Source of the DNA: Lysinibacillus halotolerans
Lineage (GTDB): Bacteria > Bacillota > Bacilli > Bacillales_A > Planococcaceae
Direction of reading: 5' to 3'
NCBI RefSeq assembly: GCF_003711845.1
Contig: NZ_RHLQ01000006.1
Span: forward strand, 28,075-92,074
DNA: 64,000 bases
The notes below the pieces were generated by a model. That model saw nothing but the letters and a program-made list of their open reading frames with translations. It was not told the DNA's origin and searched no databases. Position numbers and translations under genes: made by a program. Positions 18,381 through 28,865 of the stretch are shown one piece after another; position 1 is the first letter of the stretch, and each line of letters begins with the position of its first letter.

Positions 18381-18950
18381 TTAATTTAAATTTGTGACAT
18401 ATTCCTCTAATTTTTTTTGATCAAGGGGACCAACAATATGGTGCTGAATTCGCCCTTCTGTATCAATCATAAAGGTGGAAGGGATTGTTAAAATTTGATA
18501 TAGGTCATCTACCCCCTTCTCTTCCATTAATAGAATGGGAAATGTTAGTTCATAACTGTTAACGAATTGTTGGACTCTTTTTACAGAATCCTTATTATAC
18601 GTTATATTGATGCCGACGATTTCAACGTTTTCTTGTTTTGCATATTGGTCATAATACTCTTGTAAATGGGGCATTTCAATTTTACAAGGTGGACACCATG
18701 TCGCCCAAAAATTTAAGACAACCTTTTTCCCTTTTAAATCAGACAATTTAAACGTATCACCAGATAAAGTCTTTAATGTGAAATCAGGTGCCAATTGTCC
18801 CTTTTCTAACCCTTCTTCTTCTAAGTCTATTTCATAACCGATGGCATTTTCATCAATTGCTTTACTTTTATCAACTTGATTTTTTATATACGTACTAAGC
18901 ATGATAACAACGAGTGTCATAATGATGATTAGACCAATTATTTTCTTCAT
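18381..18950 (-). CDS. Membrane-anchored thiol-disulfide oxidoreductase (TlpA/ResA-like)
   Basis: 189 aa. An N-terminal membrane anchor (residues 3-22) is followed by the linker ENAIGYEIDLEEEGLEKGQL and a redoxin domain: PDFTLKTLSGDTFKLSDLKG, then the active site FWATWCPPCKIEMPHL with CPPC, then cis-Pro region IPSTFMIDTEGRI. It should reduce disulfides in exported proteins on the outer face. ResA (cytochrome c maturation) and StoA (spore cortex) are the two best-known relatives and cannot be separated here. The position between ctpB and the FtsEX-linked peptidase is unusual and hints at an envelope or division client. Confidence 0.88.
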   Translation of the reverse strand: MKKIIGLIIIMTLVVIMLSTYIKNQVDKSKAIDENAIGYEIDLEEEGLEKGQLAPDFTLKTLSGDTFKLSDLKGKKVVLNFWATWCPPCKIEMPHLQEYYDQYAKQENVEIVGINITYNKDSVKRVQQFVNSYELTFPILLMEEKGVDDLYQILTIPSTFMIDTEGRIQHHIVGPLDQKKLEEYVTNLN

Positions 18951-19080
18951 AATCTACTCTCCAAAATATTATTAACGATATGTTTGTAAATGATGTAGAA
19001 GTTTACGATTCATTCTTCATTTATCCTTCATTAGAATAACACAGAACTGAAAAAGACCAAAAATTTGAAGTATCGACCGA

Positions 19081-19124
19081 AAAGAAAAGCAGACTTGTTG
19101 TGAACACACAACATCGTCTGCTTG
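19081..19124 (-). terminator. Intrinsic terminator after the M23 peptidase gene
   Basis: AAGCAGAC and GTTGTG arms pair with CACAAC and GTCTGCTT (19087-19122). The minus strand continues TTTTCTTTTC. It ends the ftsEX-peptidase operon. Confidence 0.87.
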
Positions 19125-19133
19125 TTTAACTTT

Positions 19134-20471
19134 TTATAAAGGAATGTAGTTTAATGGGTTTACACTGCCAACACTTTGTCTTACCCAAGTTCCAATATGA
19201 ATTTCAAAGTGTAAGTGTGGACCTGTTGATGCCCCAGTACTACCCATGGCAGCGATATGTTGACCTTTTGATACTTGAGTACCAACACTTACATGAATTG
19301 AACTTAAATGTGCATAAAGAGAAGTGAAAATTTGTCCATCAATGGAATGCGTAATCATAACAACATTACCATAAGTGGATAAAGGTGCTGCATAACTTAC
19401 AACACCATCTGCTGCTGCTACGATTGGAGTCCCTGTACTATTGGATAAATCGATTCCGTAATGCATTTTACGTTCCCCTGTAATTGGGTGAATTCGAACG
19501 CCATATGGGCTACTGTATCGACCATTTGCAGGTTTTGTCCAATTTCCGGATGATACAGCTGGTGCTGAACCACTGTTACTACTTCCACTGTTGCTACTTC
19601 CGCTATTACTGCTTCCGCCGTTGCTACTATTATTCTTTTTAGCATTTTCAGCTTCTTTTTTCTTTTGTAGCTCTTGTTGACGAGCAATCTCTAGTAGTCT
19701 TTTTTGTTCAGCAGCGATTTGAGCATTGATCTCATCACTAATTTCAACCGCTTCTTCATAATGCTCTTCTAATTGTTGCTTCTCACTGGAAATTTGCGTT
19801 TGTTCTTGCTCAAGTTCTTTTACTAGTCTATCTTTCTCAGCTTTTTGAGAATCAAGGGAAGACTTTAAACTTTCTAGCCTTGATTTATTTGATTCTAATT
19901 CATCTTTCGTTTTTTCAACGGTTACCTTTTGTTGATCTAGCTTTTCCTGATCTTCTTTTTGCTCTTTAATAATTTGACGGTCTGCATCCATTAACGTATT
20001 AACTGCAGAGAAACGGTCAATGAAATCTACGAAACTATTAGCACCTAATAAAACATCGATGTAACTAACAGAACCATTTGCTTGAAGTGCGCGTGCACGT
20101 TCTTCAAGTAGCTTGTCCCGTTGTTCGATTTTTTCTTCAAGGGCTTTTATTTCCTTTTTTAACGTTTCAATTTTCTCTGTTGCTTCTGTAATTTCAGTTT
20201 CAACAGCAGCAATTTCATTATCCGTTTTTGAGATTTCATTGTTTAAATTGGAAATTTGAGCAATCAATTGATTTTGCTTGTCCTCTAAAACATTAATTTC
20301 AGAAGATTTTTCATTAATTTGGCTTTTTAACTCATTTTTTTGGCTTTCAATTTCTGATTTTTCATTTTTTAACTCTGATAAACTTTCAGCATATGTAGCT
20401 GGCATTTGAATAGCAAATACTAATGCCACTGCTGAAGCAAATACTGGAAACGTCTTTTTTCTCATTTTCAC
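19134..20471 (-). CDS. FtsEX-linked coiled-coil M23 peptidase (EnvC/PcsB-like cell-wall hydrolase)
   Basis: 445 aa. A signal peptide (residues 1-28, AMPATYA-type end) leads into a long coiled coil of Leu/Glu/Lys heptads (about residues 30-265), a Ser/Asn/Gly linker of 4-residue repeats (about 280-310), and a C-terminal LytM/M23 domain. Zinc and catalytic residues are intact: HYGID (HxxxD) and HLHFEIH (HxH). Presence of both motifs means it should be an active endopeptidase, unlike EnvC, whose LytM domain is inactive. Its place right after ftsX argues that FtsEX controls it, the role played by PcsB in streptococci. Start is GTG at 20471, nine bases after AAAGGAG. Confidence 0.9.
   Translation of the reverse strand: MKMRKKTFPVFASAVALVFAIQMPATYAESLSELKNEKSEIESQKNELKSQINEKSSEINVLEDKQNQLIAQISNLNNEISKTDNEIAAVETEITEATEKIETLKKEIKALEEKIEQRDKLLEERARALQANGSVSYIDVLLGANSFVDFIDRFSAVNTLMDADRQIIKEQKEDQEKLDQQKVTVEKTKDELESNKSRLESLKSSLDSQKAEKDRLVKELEQEQTQISSEKQQLEEHYEEAVEISDEINAQIAAEQKRLLEIARQQELQKKKEAENAKKNNSSNGGSSNSGSSNSGSSNSGSAPAVSSGNWTKPANGRYSSPYGVRIHPITGERKMHYGIDLSNSTGTPIVAAADGVVSYAAPLSTYGNVVMITHSIDGQIFTSLYAHLSSIHVSVGTQVSKGQHIAAMGSTGASTGPHLHFEIHIGTWVRQSVGSVNPLNYIPL
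19563..19625 (-). repeat. 12-bp in-frame repeats encoding Ser-Asn-Ser-Gly linker
   Basis: The linker of the M23 peptidase is built of 12-bp units encoding GSSN/SGSS tetrapeptides, three to four tandem copies. Slippage between strains would lengthen or shorten the linker without breaking the frame. Confidence 0.75.
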
Positions 20472-20535
20472 AAAAGATGACTCCTTTCAACTTAAATGCA
20501 CATTATTCAACTTTTTTCGCCTATGTAATTGACCG

Positions 20536-21432
20536 TTAGATCTTTAAGAACTTTCTAACGGACATGAAACTTCCCCAAATTCCTATGAAAATACCAAGCA
20601 CTAAAATTAATGCATTTACTTGATATAGTAACGGTGTTACATCTAACAGTTGTACTAACTCACCGTGCAATCTAGGTTGTAATACGTTAAATACGTTATA
20701 ATAAACAATTGATACAACAGCGATTGGAAGTATTGAACCTAATACTCCAAGCCACATTCCTTCTAAAACAAATGGAATTCTTACAAATGAATTTGTCGCA
20801 CCTACTAGTTTCATAATTTCAATTTCGTCCTTGCGGGCAATAATCGTAATACGAATTGTATTTGAAATTAAGAAAATAGCTGTAAATAGTAAGCCTACAA
20901 TTAATACTAGGCCAACATTTCTACTTGTATTTAAGAAGCTAAATAGTTTCTCTACTTTGCCCTCACCATACACAACTTCATATGTATTTTCCAAATCATC
21001 AATTTTCTTTGCAACTTTGGCAGTTTGTTGTGGATCTGTAGCTTTTACATATAGAACGTTTCGTAATGGATTACTTTGTTCGAATAAGCTTAAATCATCA
21101 CCGAAGTCCTCTATTAATAGATTCAATTCATTTTCTTTTGAGGAATACTGCACTTCTTTCACATCTGGTAAATTTTTTATTTCACTAATTAATTTATCTT
21201 CAGCTTGTTTTGCTTGATTTGGATCATCAATTATGTCAATTAATACTTTTATTTCTACATCGTTTTCAATATCATCCGCTACTTTGTTTAAGTTCATCAT
21301 GATGATTGTAAAAACACCAACTAAAAGTAATGTTACGGTTACAGCACTAATGGAAGCAAATGTCATCCAACCATTACGACTAAGTGTTTTAAAACTTTCT
21401 CGGAAGTGCCGTTTAATCGTTCTACCCTTCAT
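20536..21432 (-). CDS. ftsX: Cell-division ABC transporter-like permease FtsX
   Basis: 298 aa with the FtsX layout: cytoplasmic KRHFRESFKTLSRNGWMTFAS, first membrane helix, a large outer domain (about residues 45-165), and three more helices (about 170-195, 215-240, 270-292). FtsX senses FtsE ATP hydrolysis and switches on extracellular cell-wall hydrolases. Start is ATG at 21432: the ribosome site GGAGGTGA lies 11 bases upstream, inside ftsE, and a GTG at 21444 is part of that site and cannot be the start. The start overlaps the ftsE end by 11 bases. Confidence 0.96.
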   Translation of the reverse strand: MKGRTIKRHFRESFKTLSRNGWMTFASISAVTVTLLLVGVFTIIMMNLNKVADDIENDVEIKVLIDIIDDPNQAKQAEDKLISEIKNLPDVKEVQYSSKENELNLLIEDFGDDLSLFEQSNPLRNVLYVKATDPQQTAKVAKKIDDLENTYEVVYGEGKVEKLFSFLNTSRNVGLVLIVGLLFTAIFLISNTIRITIIARKDEIEIMKLVGATNSFVRIPFVLEGMWLGVLGSILPIAVVSIVYYNVFNVLQPRLHGELVQLLDVTPLLYQVNALILVLGIFIGIWGSFMSVRKFLKI

Positions 21433-22108
21433 AACCGTAATCACCTCCGTCTACGTCACGGACGATTAAGCCGCCTTCTATTGCAATTACTCGTTTACGA
21501 ATTGCATTTACAATTTCTCTGTTGTGAGTAGCCATCACAACTGTTGTTCCACGGGCATTAATTTCTTCAAAAATGTTCATAATTTCCCATGAAGTTTCAG
21601 GGTCTAAGTTTCCTGTAGGCTCGTCCGCAATAACAACTTTCGGCATGTTTACAATAGATCGTGCAATTGAGACACGTTGTTGTTCACCGCCGGAAAGTTC
21701 GTTTGGGAACATGCGAACTTTATGTTTTAGACCAACTAAATCTAATACATCCATTACTTGTTTACGAATGGTCTTTGGATGTTCTTCGATTACTTCAAGG
21801 GCAAACGCCACATTCTCATAAACATTTAATCTTGGTAACAATTTAAAGTCTTGGAATACAACACCAAGCTGCCGTCTTAAATATGGTACTTGTCGATTTT
21901 TTAAAGTTGTTAAATTTGTACCAGCGATAATTACTTCACCGGATGTTGGTTTTTCTTCACGATACATCAATTTAATGAAAGTAGATTTTCCCGCACCGCT
22001 TGGTCCAACCACATAGACAAATTCACCTTGTTTTATATCAACTGAAATTCCGTTAGCTGCGACAACACCATTCGGATATTTCTTCACGACGTTATTCATC
22101 TGTATCAT
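21422..22108 (-). CDS. ftsE: Cell-division ATP-binding protein FtsE
   Basis: 228 aa, full length. Walker A GPSGAGKSTFIKLMYREE, signature ELSGGEQQRVSIARSIV, Walker B VVIADEPTGNLDPETSW and switch MATHNRE are all present. It is the cytoplasmic ATPase of FtsEX. First gene of the ftsE-ftsX-M23 peptidase operon. ATG with GGTGG eight bases upstream. An upstream TTG in the same frame is not seen. Confidence 0.97.
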   Translation of the reverse strand: MIQMNNVVKKYPNGVVAANGISVDIKQGEFVYVVGPSGAGKSTFIKLMYREEKPTSGEVIIAGTNLTTLKNRQVPYLRRQLGVVFQDFKLLPRLNVYENVAFALEVIEEHPKTIRKQVMDVLDLVGLKHKVRMFPNELSGGEQQRVSIARSIVNMPKVVIADEPTGNLDPETSWEIMNIFEEINARGTTVVMATHNREIVNAIRKRVIAIEGGLIVRDVDGGDYGYEG

Positions 22109-22165
22109 TAATTAAACCACCTATATTCATATTAAATTCATTATCTATTCATTCACACATTATCT

Positions 22166-22174
22166 ATTATAGCA
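22166..22174 (-). promoter_or_regulatory. Extended -10 promoter element for ftsEX
   Basis: Minus-strand TGC-TATAAT, an extended -10 with a perfect hexamer, 58 bases before ftsE. The -35 region is poor, as is common with extended -10 promoters. A second candidate, TTGACT, lies further upstream near 22250. Confidence 0.5.
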
Positions 22175-22360
22175 TTCCTTTTCTTTATTTTTATTACATT
22201 TTCGTTTCATATTTAGAGTCCATCTACCTATTTTAGTCAATATATTACATTTTTTTAGTATTTCCGAATTACTTTTTCTATCTTTTACAATTTCTTCATA
22301 TTATTTTCTAACCTATCATCTTAAAAATTGACAAAATTTTTATAGTTCTTTAGTAGAGTA

Positions 22361-22402
22361 AAAAAACCTAAAAATGTTAGATTATTGTCTAACACTTTTA
22401 GG
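22361..22402 (-). terminator. Intrinsic terminator of yvlB
   Basis: CCTAAAA(G/A)TGTTAG arms around ACAATAAT (22367-22402), one G-T-type mismatch. The minus strand continues TTTTTTTAC. It lies 30 bases past the yvlB stop. Confidence 0.88.
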
Positions 22403-22431
22403 TTGAAATGGAAATTTTTATTAATATAGAT

Positions 22432-23637
22432 TTACTCAGCAATATATCGAACGATTATGCTTCCTGTACGAGATTCGCCAGATAGTTTTAAAATATTGGC
22501 ATCTTCGATTAATTTCTCAAAATACAATGTTTTAAGTAAAAATTGATCTTCTTCTGATCGAATGACTACATCAGAAAGGCCAACATCTGCTTTTCCAAAG
22601 TTAGTTGTTACTTGCCCATCAACAGATATTGTTTTTGGTACATATAGCTCAACAGCTCCAGCTACTGTTTGTGCTTTTACTTTACGTGCATCTTTTGCAT
22701 TTGTCGTTATAACTAGTGTACCGTTAACCGACTCTGCTTCAACTTCTTTAAGTTCTCCATCGATATAAATACGTCCGTTTACTGTTTCCGTTTCTAAATC
22801 TTCTCCTATGACATCACGGAGTTCAATGGATCCATTCCCTGTCTCAATTGACGCATGTTCAAAGGATGTATGATTTACTTTAATTGTCCCATTATACGTT
22901 TTTAACTTTATTAATTTTGCATCGAGGCTTTGAACTGTAACAGAACCATTTAATAAACGTACTAAAACTACGTCATATAGTTTCTCAGGTACAACTAAAC
23001 GTAGAGAAACTTGAGACATTTTTGTCGAAACTGAGATCGTTAATTTCCCGTTTACTAGTTGAACTAATTGTTGTTCAAATTGTTCTTTTGTTTTTTCTTC
23101 ATTATGATCATTCACAGATGTTTTTACTTGGGCTTCTACTAAAAATTGATTATCTTCCGATTTGATGATATCGACTTTCCCATTCGGTATGTCTATTTCA
23201 ACACCTTTTATTTCATCGGATTCATAAGCATAGGTTTTCATGAATTGTACCTTTTCTCCAAAAGGAAATTCGAAATCAAAGTCTTTTATTTTCGAAAACG
23301 TAGAATTCATCAGCCCAACTACCCGATTACTAAATTGGGATAAATCTTGTTTTAAATCATTCATAAATTCATCCATTTTCTTATTTGTTTCTTTATTGTG
23401 AAATGCTTTGCCAAATATATCTTCAAATCCTGTTTTTTTCGATTCTTCTTCTGTATGTTGGGAAGTTTCCTTTTGCTCTGAATCATTTGTCTTTTCCGTA
23501 TTTGTCGTTAGAGGTACATTCGTTACTTGTGTGGAATCCTTTTCTTTTGTTAACGCCTCAAGTAAAACAATCGCTTCTTCAGCGGAGATTGTTCCATTTT
23601 CAACTAATTTTAAAATGCGTTTACGTTCATTTTCCAT
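22432..23637 (-). CDS. yvlB: YvlB-like DUF4097 beta-solenoid protein
   Basis: 401 aa. The N-terminal ERKRILKLVENGTISAEEA is the short helical SHOCT-like motif of YvlB. A low-complexity Thr/Glu linker follows, and from residue 130 on there is a DUF4097 repeat-built beta region (repeated patterns such as LKTYNGTIKVNH, VNGRIYIDGELKEVEAESVN and TLVITTNAKDARKVKAQT). Bacillus YvlB belongs to an envelope-stress operon with the PspC-type YvlC. Here yvlA, yvlC and yvlD are not adjacent. It follows uvrA by 92 bases. ATG with GGGAGGC. Molecular function unknown. Confidence 0.85.
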   Translation of the reverse strand: MENERKRILKLVENGTISAEEAIVLLEALTKEKDSTQVTNVPLTTNTEKTNDSEQKETSQHTEEESKKTGFEDIFGKAFHNKETNKKMDEFMNDLKQDLSQFSNRVVGLMNSTFSKIKDFDFEFPFGEKVQFMKTYAYESDEIKGVEIDIPNGKVDIIKSEDNQFLVEAQVKTSVNDHNEEKTKEQFEQQLVQLVNGKLTISVSTKMSQVSLRLVVPEKLYDVVLVRLLNGSVTVQSLDAKLIKLKTYNGTIKVNHTSFEHASIETGNGSIELRDVIGEDLETETVNGRIYIDGELKEVEAESVNGTLVITTNAKDARKVKAQTVAGAVELYVPKTISVDGQVTTNFGKADVGLSDVVIRSEEDQFLLKTLYFEKLIEDANILKLSGESRTGSIIVRYIAE

Positions 23638-23729
23638 AAAAAAAGCCTCCCTCTACTTTGTATACTTAATATACGAAGAGGGTGGCTAAAAAGTTTCATT
23701 TCTCTTTTATGATAGACAATTGTCGACGA

Positions 23730-26597
23730 TTATTTGTTAGAAGCTTCGGCTAAAAGAGTTTCCATCCGTTTTCTGTCTCTCTCTAATATAGGTTTTAAAT
23801 ATTGACCAGTATAGGATTTTTCATGATTCGCTATTTCCTCTGGAGTGCCTGTAGCGATAATCGTACCGCCATTTTCTCCCCCTTCTGGTCCAAGGTCGAT
23901 AATATAATCTGCTGTTTTAATAACATCTAAATTATGTTCAATGACAAGAACGGTATCACCATTATCTACAAGTCTTTGTAATACTTTTAAAAGACGGGCT
24001 ATATCATGGGCATGTAAACCCGTTGTTGGTTCATCTAAAATATAAAACGATTTTCCAGTGGATCGTCGATGTAATTCTGATGCCAATTTAACCCGTTGTG
24101 CCTCCCCGCCTGATAATGTAGTGGCAGGTTGTCCGAGTTTCATATAACCTAATCCTACATCAACGATCGTTTGTAGTTTTCTTTGAATTTTAGGGACATT
24201 TTCGAAAAATACAACCGCATCTTCAATTGTCATATCTAGTAGTTCAGCAATATTTTTTTCTTTATAACGAACTTCTAAAGTTTCACGATTATATCGTTTC
24301 CCATGACAAACTTCACATGGAACATAGACGTCAGGTAAAAAATGCATTTCAATTTTAATAATGCCATCACCACGACATGCTTCACAGCGGCCACCTTTTA
24401 CATTAAAACTGAAACGTCCCTTTTTATAACCGCGAACCTTAGCTTCATTCGTTGAAGCGAATAAATCGCGAATATCATCAAATACACCTGTATACGTTGC
24501 GGGATTAGAACGAGGCGTACGACCGATTGGCGATTGGTCAATATCTATTACTTTGTCTAAATGTTCGATTCCTGATATGTCTTTATGGGCACCTGGTTTT
24601 GAGCGGGCACGATTCAATTTTTGAGCAAGGGCTTTATATAAAATTTCATTAATTAATGTAGATTTTCCAGAACCTGATACACCCGTAACGGCAATGAATT
24701 GTCCTAGAGGAATATCAACACTTACATTTTTTAAATTATTTTCTGTTGCCCCTTTAATCGTTAGTTTACGTCCATCCAATTTTCTTCGTTCAATCGGAAG
24801 GGGAATAAATTTGCTTCCGCTTAAATATTGTCCTGTAATCGATGAAGCGTTTTTCATCACTTCCAAAGGTGTTCCAGAAGCTACAATTTCTCCGCCGTGA
24901 ACACCAGCACCAGGACCAACATCGATTAGGTAATCAGCGGCTAACATCGTATCCTCATCATGTTCAACGACAATTAATGTATTACCTAAATCCCTCATTT
25001 CTTTCATTGTTGCGATAAGTCGGTCATTATCTCGTTGATGGAGTCCGATTGAAGGTTCGTCCAAAATGTATAATACCCCTGTTAAACGTGAACCGATTTG
25101 TGTAGCAAGTCGAATTCGTTGCGCTTCTCCACCAGATAGTGTGCCAGCTGCCCTTGATAGCGTTAAATAATCTAACCCAACATTTATAAGGAAGCTCAAT
25201 CGCTCAGTAATTTCACGGATGATTAATCGGGCAATTTGCATTTCCTTTTCCGAAAGGTTTAATGTAGAGAAAAATTCATACATATCCCCAATCGAATGCT
25301 CGGTTGCTTCAGCAATGTGTAACCCTTCTACTTTTACAGCTAATGTTTCCGGCTTTAATCGATACCCTTTACACGTTGGACATGGTTGTTGGGTCATATA
25401 TTTTTCCATTTGTTCCTTTACGTAATCGGAAGTAGAATCACGGTAACGTCGTTCAATATTACGAATAACTCCTTCAAATTCTATTTCCTTATCATGGACA
25501 CTGCCGTATTCACTTTCATAATGGAAATGGATTTTTTCCTTCCCAGAACCATATAAAATTTTATCCATTTGGCTTTTCGGTATTTGTGACACCGGTACAT
25601 CCATTGGGATACCATAGTGATCACAAACGGCTTTTAAAAGTTGTGGGTAATATTGGGAACTTGTTGGCTCCCAAGCAGCAATCGCATGTTCTTCCAAAGT
25701 CTTTTCCCAATCAGGAATTAATAAATCAAGATCTACCTCTTGTTTTGTTCCTAATCCGTCACAAGATGGGCAAGCGCCAAAGGGACTGTTAAATGAAAAC
25801 ATACGAGGCTCTAGTTCACCGATGGAAAAACCACACAACGGACAAGCATGATGTTCACTAAATAATAACTCTTCATGTTCCATCACATCCACTATCACTT
25901 TTCCATCAGCTAGTTTACATGCTGTTTCTAAAGAGTCACTTAAACGGGACGAAATCCCTTCTTTAATAACGATTCGATCGACTACTACTTCAATATTATG
26001 TTTTTTATTTTTATCTAGTTCAATCGAGTCGTCTAAATCCCGCATTTCTCCATCTATTCGAACACGAACAAACCCTTGTTTTTTCAAATCTTCAATTAGT
26101 TTAACATGGGTTCCCTTTCGACCCGATACGATTGGTGCGAATAGCTGCATTTTCGTACGTTCTGGATATTCCAATAAGCGATCTACCATTTGTTCGATTG
26201 TTTGGGAAGCAATTTCAGTTCCGTGATTTGGACAAATTGGTTTTCCAATTCGAGCAAATAGTAATCGTAAATAATCGTAAATTTCCGTAACCGTCCCTAC
26301 TGTTGAACGTGGATTTCGACTAGTTGTCTTTTGGTCGATGGAAATAGCAGGTGATAACCCTTCAATTAAGTCAACGTCCGGCTTGTCCATTTGACCTAAA
26401 AATTGACGGGCATAGGCCGAAAGGGATTCTACGTACCGGCGTTGCCCTTCAGCATAAATCGTATCGAATGCAAGGGACGATTTACCAGAACCAGATAACC
26501 CAGTTATTACAACTAGCTTATCTCGTGGTATCGTTACATTAACATTTTTCAAATTATTTGAACGTGCACCTTGTACAACAATTTCAGTATTTTTCAC
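23730..26597 (-). CDS. uvrA: Excinuclease ABC subunit A (UvrA)
   Basis: 955 aa, full length. Two ABC modules: Walker [20 protein letters not shown] (about residue 32) and [15 protein letters not shown] (about residue 645). Signatures are [17 protein letters not shown] and [15 protein letters not shown]; Walker B is [14 protein letters not shown] and [13 protein letters not shown]. Zinc modules are CPLCGF...CPSCDG and CEACRGDG...CEVCHGKRY. UvrA recognises helix-distorting damage and loads UvrB. It begins 6 bases after uvrB, in the same operon. Confidence 0.99.
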   Translation of the reverse strand: MKNTEIVVQGARSNNLKNVNVTIPRDKLVVITGLSGSGKSSLAFDTIYAEGQRRYVESLSAYARQFLGQMDKPDVDLIEGLSPAISIDQKTTSRNPRSTVGTVTEIYDYLRLLFARIGKPICPNHGTEIASQTIEQMVDRLLEYPERTKMQLFAPIVSGRKGTHVKLIEDLKKQGFVRVRIDGEMRDLDDSIELDKNKKHNIEVVVDRIVIKEGISSRLSDSLETACKLADGKVIVDVMEHEELLFSEHHACPLCGFSIGELEPRMFSFNSPFGACPSCDGLGTKQEVDLDLLIPDWEKTLEEHAIAAWEPTSSQYYPQLLKAVCDHYGIPMDVPVSQIPKSQMDKILYGSGKEKIHFHYESEYGSVHDKEIEFEGVIRNIERRYRDSTSDYVKEQMEKYMTQQPCPTCKGYRLKPETLAVKVEGLHIAEATEHSIGDMYEFFSTLNLSEKEMQIARLIIREITERLSFLINVGLDYLTLSRAAGTLSGGEAQRIRLATQIGSRLTGVLYILDEPSIGLHQRDNDRLIATMKEMRDLGNTLIVVEHDEDTMLAADYLIDVGPGAGVHGGEIVASGTPLEVMKNASSITGQYLSGSKFIPLPIERRKLDGRKLTIKGATENNLKNVSVDIPLGQFIAVTGVSGSGKSTLINEILYKALAQKLNRARSKPGAHKDISGIEHLDKVIDIDQSPIGRTPRSNPATYTGVFDDIRDLFASTNEAKVRGYKKGRFSFNVKGGRCEACRGDGIIKIEMHFLPDVYVPCEVCHGKRYNRETLEVRYKEKNIAELLDMTIEDAVVFFENVPKIQRKLQTIVDVGLGYMKLGQPATTLSGGEAQRVKLASELHRRSTGKSFYILDEPTTGLHAHDIARLLKVLQRLVDNGDTVLVIEHNLDVIKTADYIIDLGPEGGENGGTIIATGTPEEIANHEKSYTGQYLKPILERDRKRMETLLAEASNK

Positions 26598-26603
26598 TAT
26601 TGA

Positions 26604-28586
26604 TCACCCTTCCACCTTCAACTCAAATATCGTATCTCTCAATTCTGCTGCACGTTCAAAATCAAGGGCTTTCGCAGCTTCCTTCATTTCTAATTCTAAA
26701 GATGCAATCAGTTTTTCGATTTCAGATTTCGTCATTTTCTTACCTTTCGTTACTTTAGTAACGTAAGTTTCTTCCTCTTCTGCCGCTTGTGTAGCTCGAA
26801 TTAATTCTGGTATTTTCTTCTGAATTGTTTTTGGTGTAATGCCATGCTCTTTGTTATATGCTTCTTGAATAGTTCGACGGCGTTTTGTTTCATCAATCGC
26901 TTTTTTCATCGAATCTGTTATATGATCTGCATACATAATGACATGACCGTTAGCATTTCGAGCTGCACGACCAATTGTTTGAATTAATGATCGTTCAGAA
27001 CGTAAAAAACCTTCCTTATCTGCATCCAATATAGCTACAAGGGATACTTCAGGAATATCTAGTCCTTCCCGCAATAGGTTGATTCCAACTAATACGTCAT
27101 ATGTTCCTTTTCGAAGTTCTCTTATTATTTCGATTCGGTCTAGCGTTTTTACTTCTGAATGAAGATATTCTACTTTAATCCCCATTTCTTTAAAGTAATC
27201 TGTCAAATCTTCGGCCATTTTCTTTGTTAATGTCGTAACAAGTACTCGTTCTTGTCTTTTTGTTCGTTCGTTAATTTCATCGATTAAGTCATCGATTTGT
27301 CCTTCTATTGGACGTACATCGATTGTTGGATCTAATAATCCAGTTGGTCGTATAATTTGTTCTACCATTTCTGGTGTATGCTCTATCTCATATGGTCCAG
27401 GTGTGGCGGATACATAGATTGCTTGATGAATATGTTGTTCAAATTCTTCAAATTTTAACGGTCTATTATCCAATGCAGAAGGTAAACGGAATCCATGCTC
27501 TACTAATACGTTTTTACGAGCTTGGTCTCCATTATACATTCCTCGTATTTGTGGCAATGTAACATGACTTTCATCAACTACTAATAAAAAATCTTTTGGG
27601 AAGTAATCAAGCAACGTATATGGTGTTGCCCCTGCTTCTCTCAACGTTAAGTGACGGGAGTAATTTTCAACTCCCGAACAAAAACCCATTTCCCGCATCA
27701 TTTCTAAATCGTAATTTGTTCGTTGTTCAAGACGTTGCGCTTCAAGCAATTTATCTTCTGCTCGGAATTTGGCTAACTGTTGTTCAAGTTCCTTTTCAAT
27801 ATTTTCAATCGCCTTCCGCATCTTTTCTTCCCGGGTAACGAAGTGGGAAGCTGGGAAAATCGCTACATGTTCCCGGTCGCCTATAATTTCTCCTGTTAAA
27901 GCATCCACTTCTCGGATTCGCTCAATCTCATCACCGAACAATTCAACTCGAATACATTTCTCATCCCGTGATGCTGGGAATATTTCGACCACGTCCCCAC
28001 GAACACGGAACGTCCCACGGGTAAAGTTCACATCGTTTCTTTCATATTGAATATCTACTAATTTTCGTAGTAATTGATTACGTTCTATTTCCATTCCAGT
28101 TCGCAGTGAAACAACCATTTCACGATATTCCTCTGGATTCCCTAAACCATAAATACAGGAAACAGAAGCAATAATGATAACATCCTCTCTCTCAAATAAT
28201 GAGGATGTTGCCGAGTGTCTTAATTTGTCAATTTCATCATTAATGCTTGAATCTTTTTCAATGTATGTATCGGTTTGTGGTACATACGCTTCTGGTTGAT
28301 AATAATCGTAGTAACTAACAAAATATTCTACCGCATTATTTGGGAAAAATTGTTTAAATTCACTATAAAGCTGACCTGCCAATGTTTTATTATGGGCAAT
28401 GACGAGGGTTGGCTTCTTCACTTCTTTAATAACGTTAGAAATTGTAAATGTTTTCCCTGTACCAGTAGCCCCGAGTAATGTCTGATGTCTTTTGCCCTCT
28501 TTTATTCCTTTAACAAGTTCTACAATAGCATTAGGCTGATCCCCACTCGGTTTATAGGCAGAATGCAATTCAAAAGTTTCGGTCAT
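26604..28586 (-). CDS. uvrB: Excinuclease ABC subunit B (UvrB)
   Basis: 660 aa, full length. Walker [19 protein letters not shown], the beta-hairpin region [20 protein letters not shown], helicase motif [10 protein letters not shown], and motif [14 protein letters not shown] are present, and the C-terminal UVR motif ([25 protein letters not shown]) binds UvrC. ATG with GGAAAGGA. A LexA-type SOS box lies about 80 bases upstream, consistent with damage-induced expression of uvrBA in Bacillus. Confidence 0.99.
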   Translation of the reverse strand: MTETFELHSAYKPSGDQPNAIVELVKGIKEGKRHQTLLGATGTGKTFTISNVIKEVKKPTLVIAHNKTLAGQLYSEFKQFFPNNAVEYFVSYYDYYQPEAYVPQTDTYIEKDSSINDEIDKLRHSATSSLFEREDVIIIASVSCIYGLGNPEEYREMVVSLRTGMEIERNQLLRKLVDIQYERNDVNFTRGTFRVRGDVVEIFPASRDEKCIRVELFGDEIERIREVDALTGEIIGDREHVAIFPASHFVTREEKMRKAIENIEKELEQQLAKFRAEDKLLEAQRLEQRTNYDLEMMREMGFCSGVENYSRHLTLREAGATPYTLLDYFPKDFLLVVDESHVTLPQIRGMYNGDQARKNVLVEHGFRLPSALDNRPLKFEEFEQHIHQAIYVSATPGPYEIEHTPEMVEQIIRPTGLLDPTIDVRPIEGQIDDLIDEINERTKRQERVLVTTLTKKMAEDLTDYFKEMGIKVEYLHSEVKTLDRIEIIRELRKGTYDVLVGINLLREGLDIPEVSLVAILDADKEGFLRSERSLIQTIGRAARNANGHVIMYADHITDSMKKAIDETKRRRTIQEAYNKEHGITPKTIQKKIPELIRATQAAEEEETYVTKVTKGKKMTKSEIEKLIASLELEMKEAAKALDFERAAELRDTIFELKVEG

Positions 28587-28662
28587 TTATCGTTCGTCCT
28601 TTCCACCCAAATGTTCTATGAATAAATTTTAGCATAACCAATCGAAAAATACGATTAATAAG

Positions 28663-28676
28663 CGAACGTACATTCT
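28663..28676. promoter_or_regulatory. LexA (DinR) SOS box upstream of uvrBA
   Basis: CGAAC-GTAC-ATTCT against the Bacillus consensus CGAAC-N4-GTTCG: the left half is perfect and the right half matches at three of five. An extended -10 TGC-TAAAAT for uvrB follows at about 28630-28638 on the minus strand, so LexA bound here would cover the promoter. Confidence 0.7.
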
Positions 28677-28743
28677 TAAAAAGATTATTGATCATATATC
28701 TAATACTAATTTTTACCATAGATTGGATTATTAAAACTTATAA

Positions 28744-28788
28744 AAGAAAAACGACGATCCATGTAAACATTTACTGCAAGGATCGACG
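28744..28788 (-). terminator. Terminator-like hairpin with no gene directly upstream
   Basis: Minus-strand CGtCGATCC/GGATCGtCG arms with one mismatch and an inner GTAAA/TTTAC pair, followed by TTTTTCTTTT. It lies between yhzC and uvrB, downstream of another terminator, with no coding sequence between. Confidence 0.55.
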
Positions 28789-28865
28789 CTATAATCTGCT
28801 TATAAATTTTTCTACTATTTCATCAACGAAGACTGCTTTTTATATAAAAATATATAGGAAAACAA

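Noticed and set aside
22328..22360. Plus-strand TTGACA with a possible -10 (TAGTAG) 17 bp downstream
   Set aside because: It points into the yvlB terminator with no gene or plausible RNA downstream; the -10 is poor.
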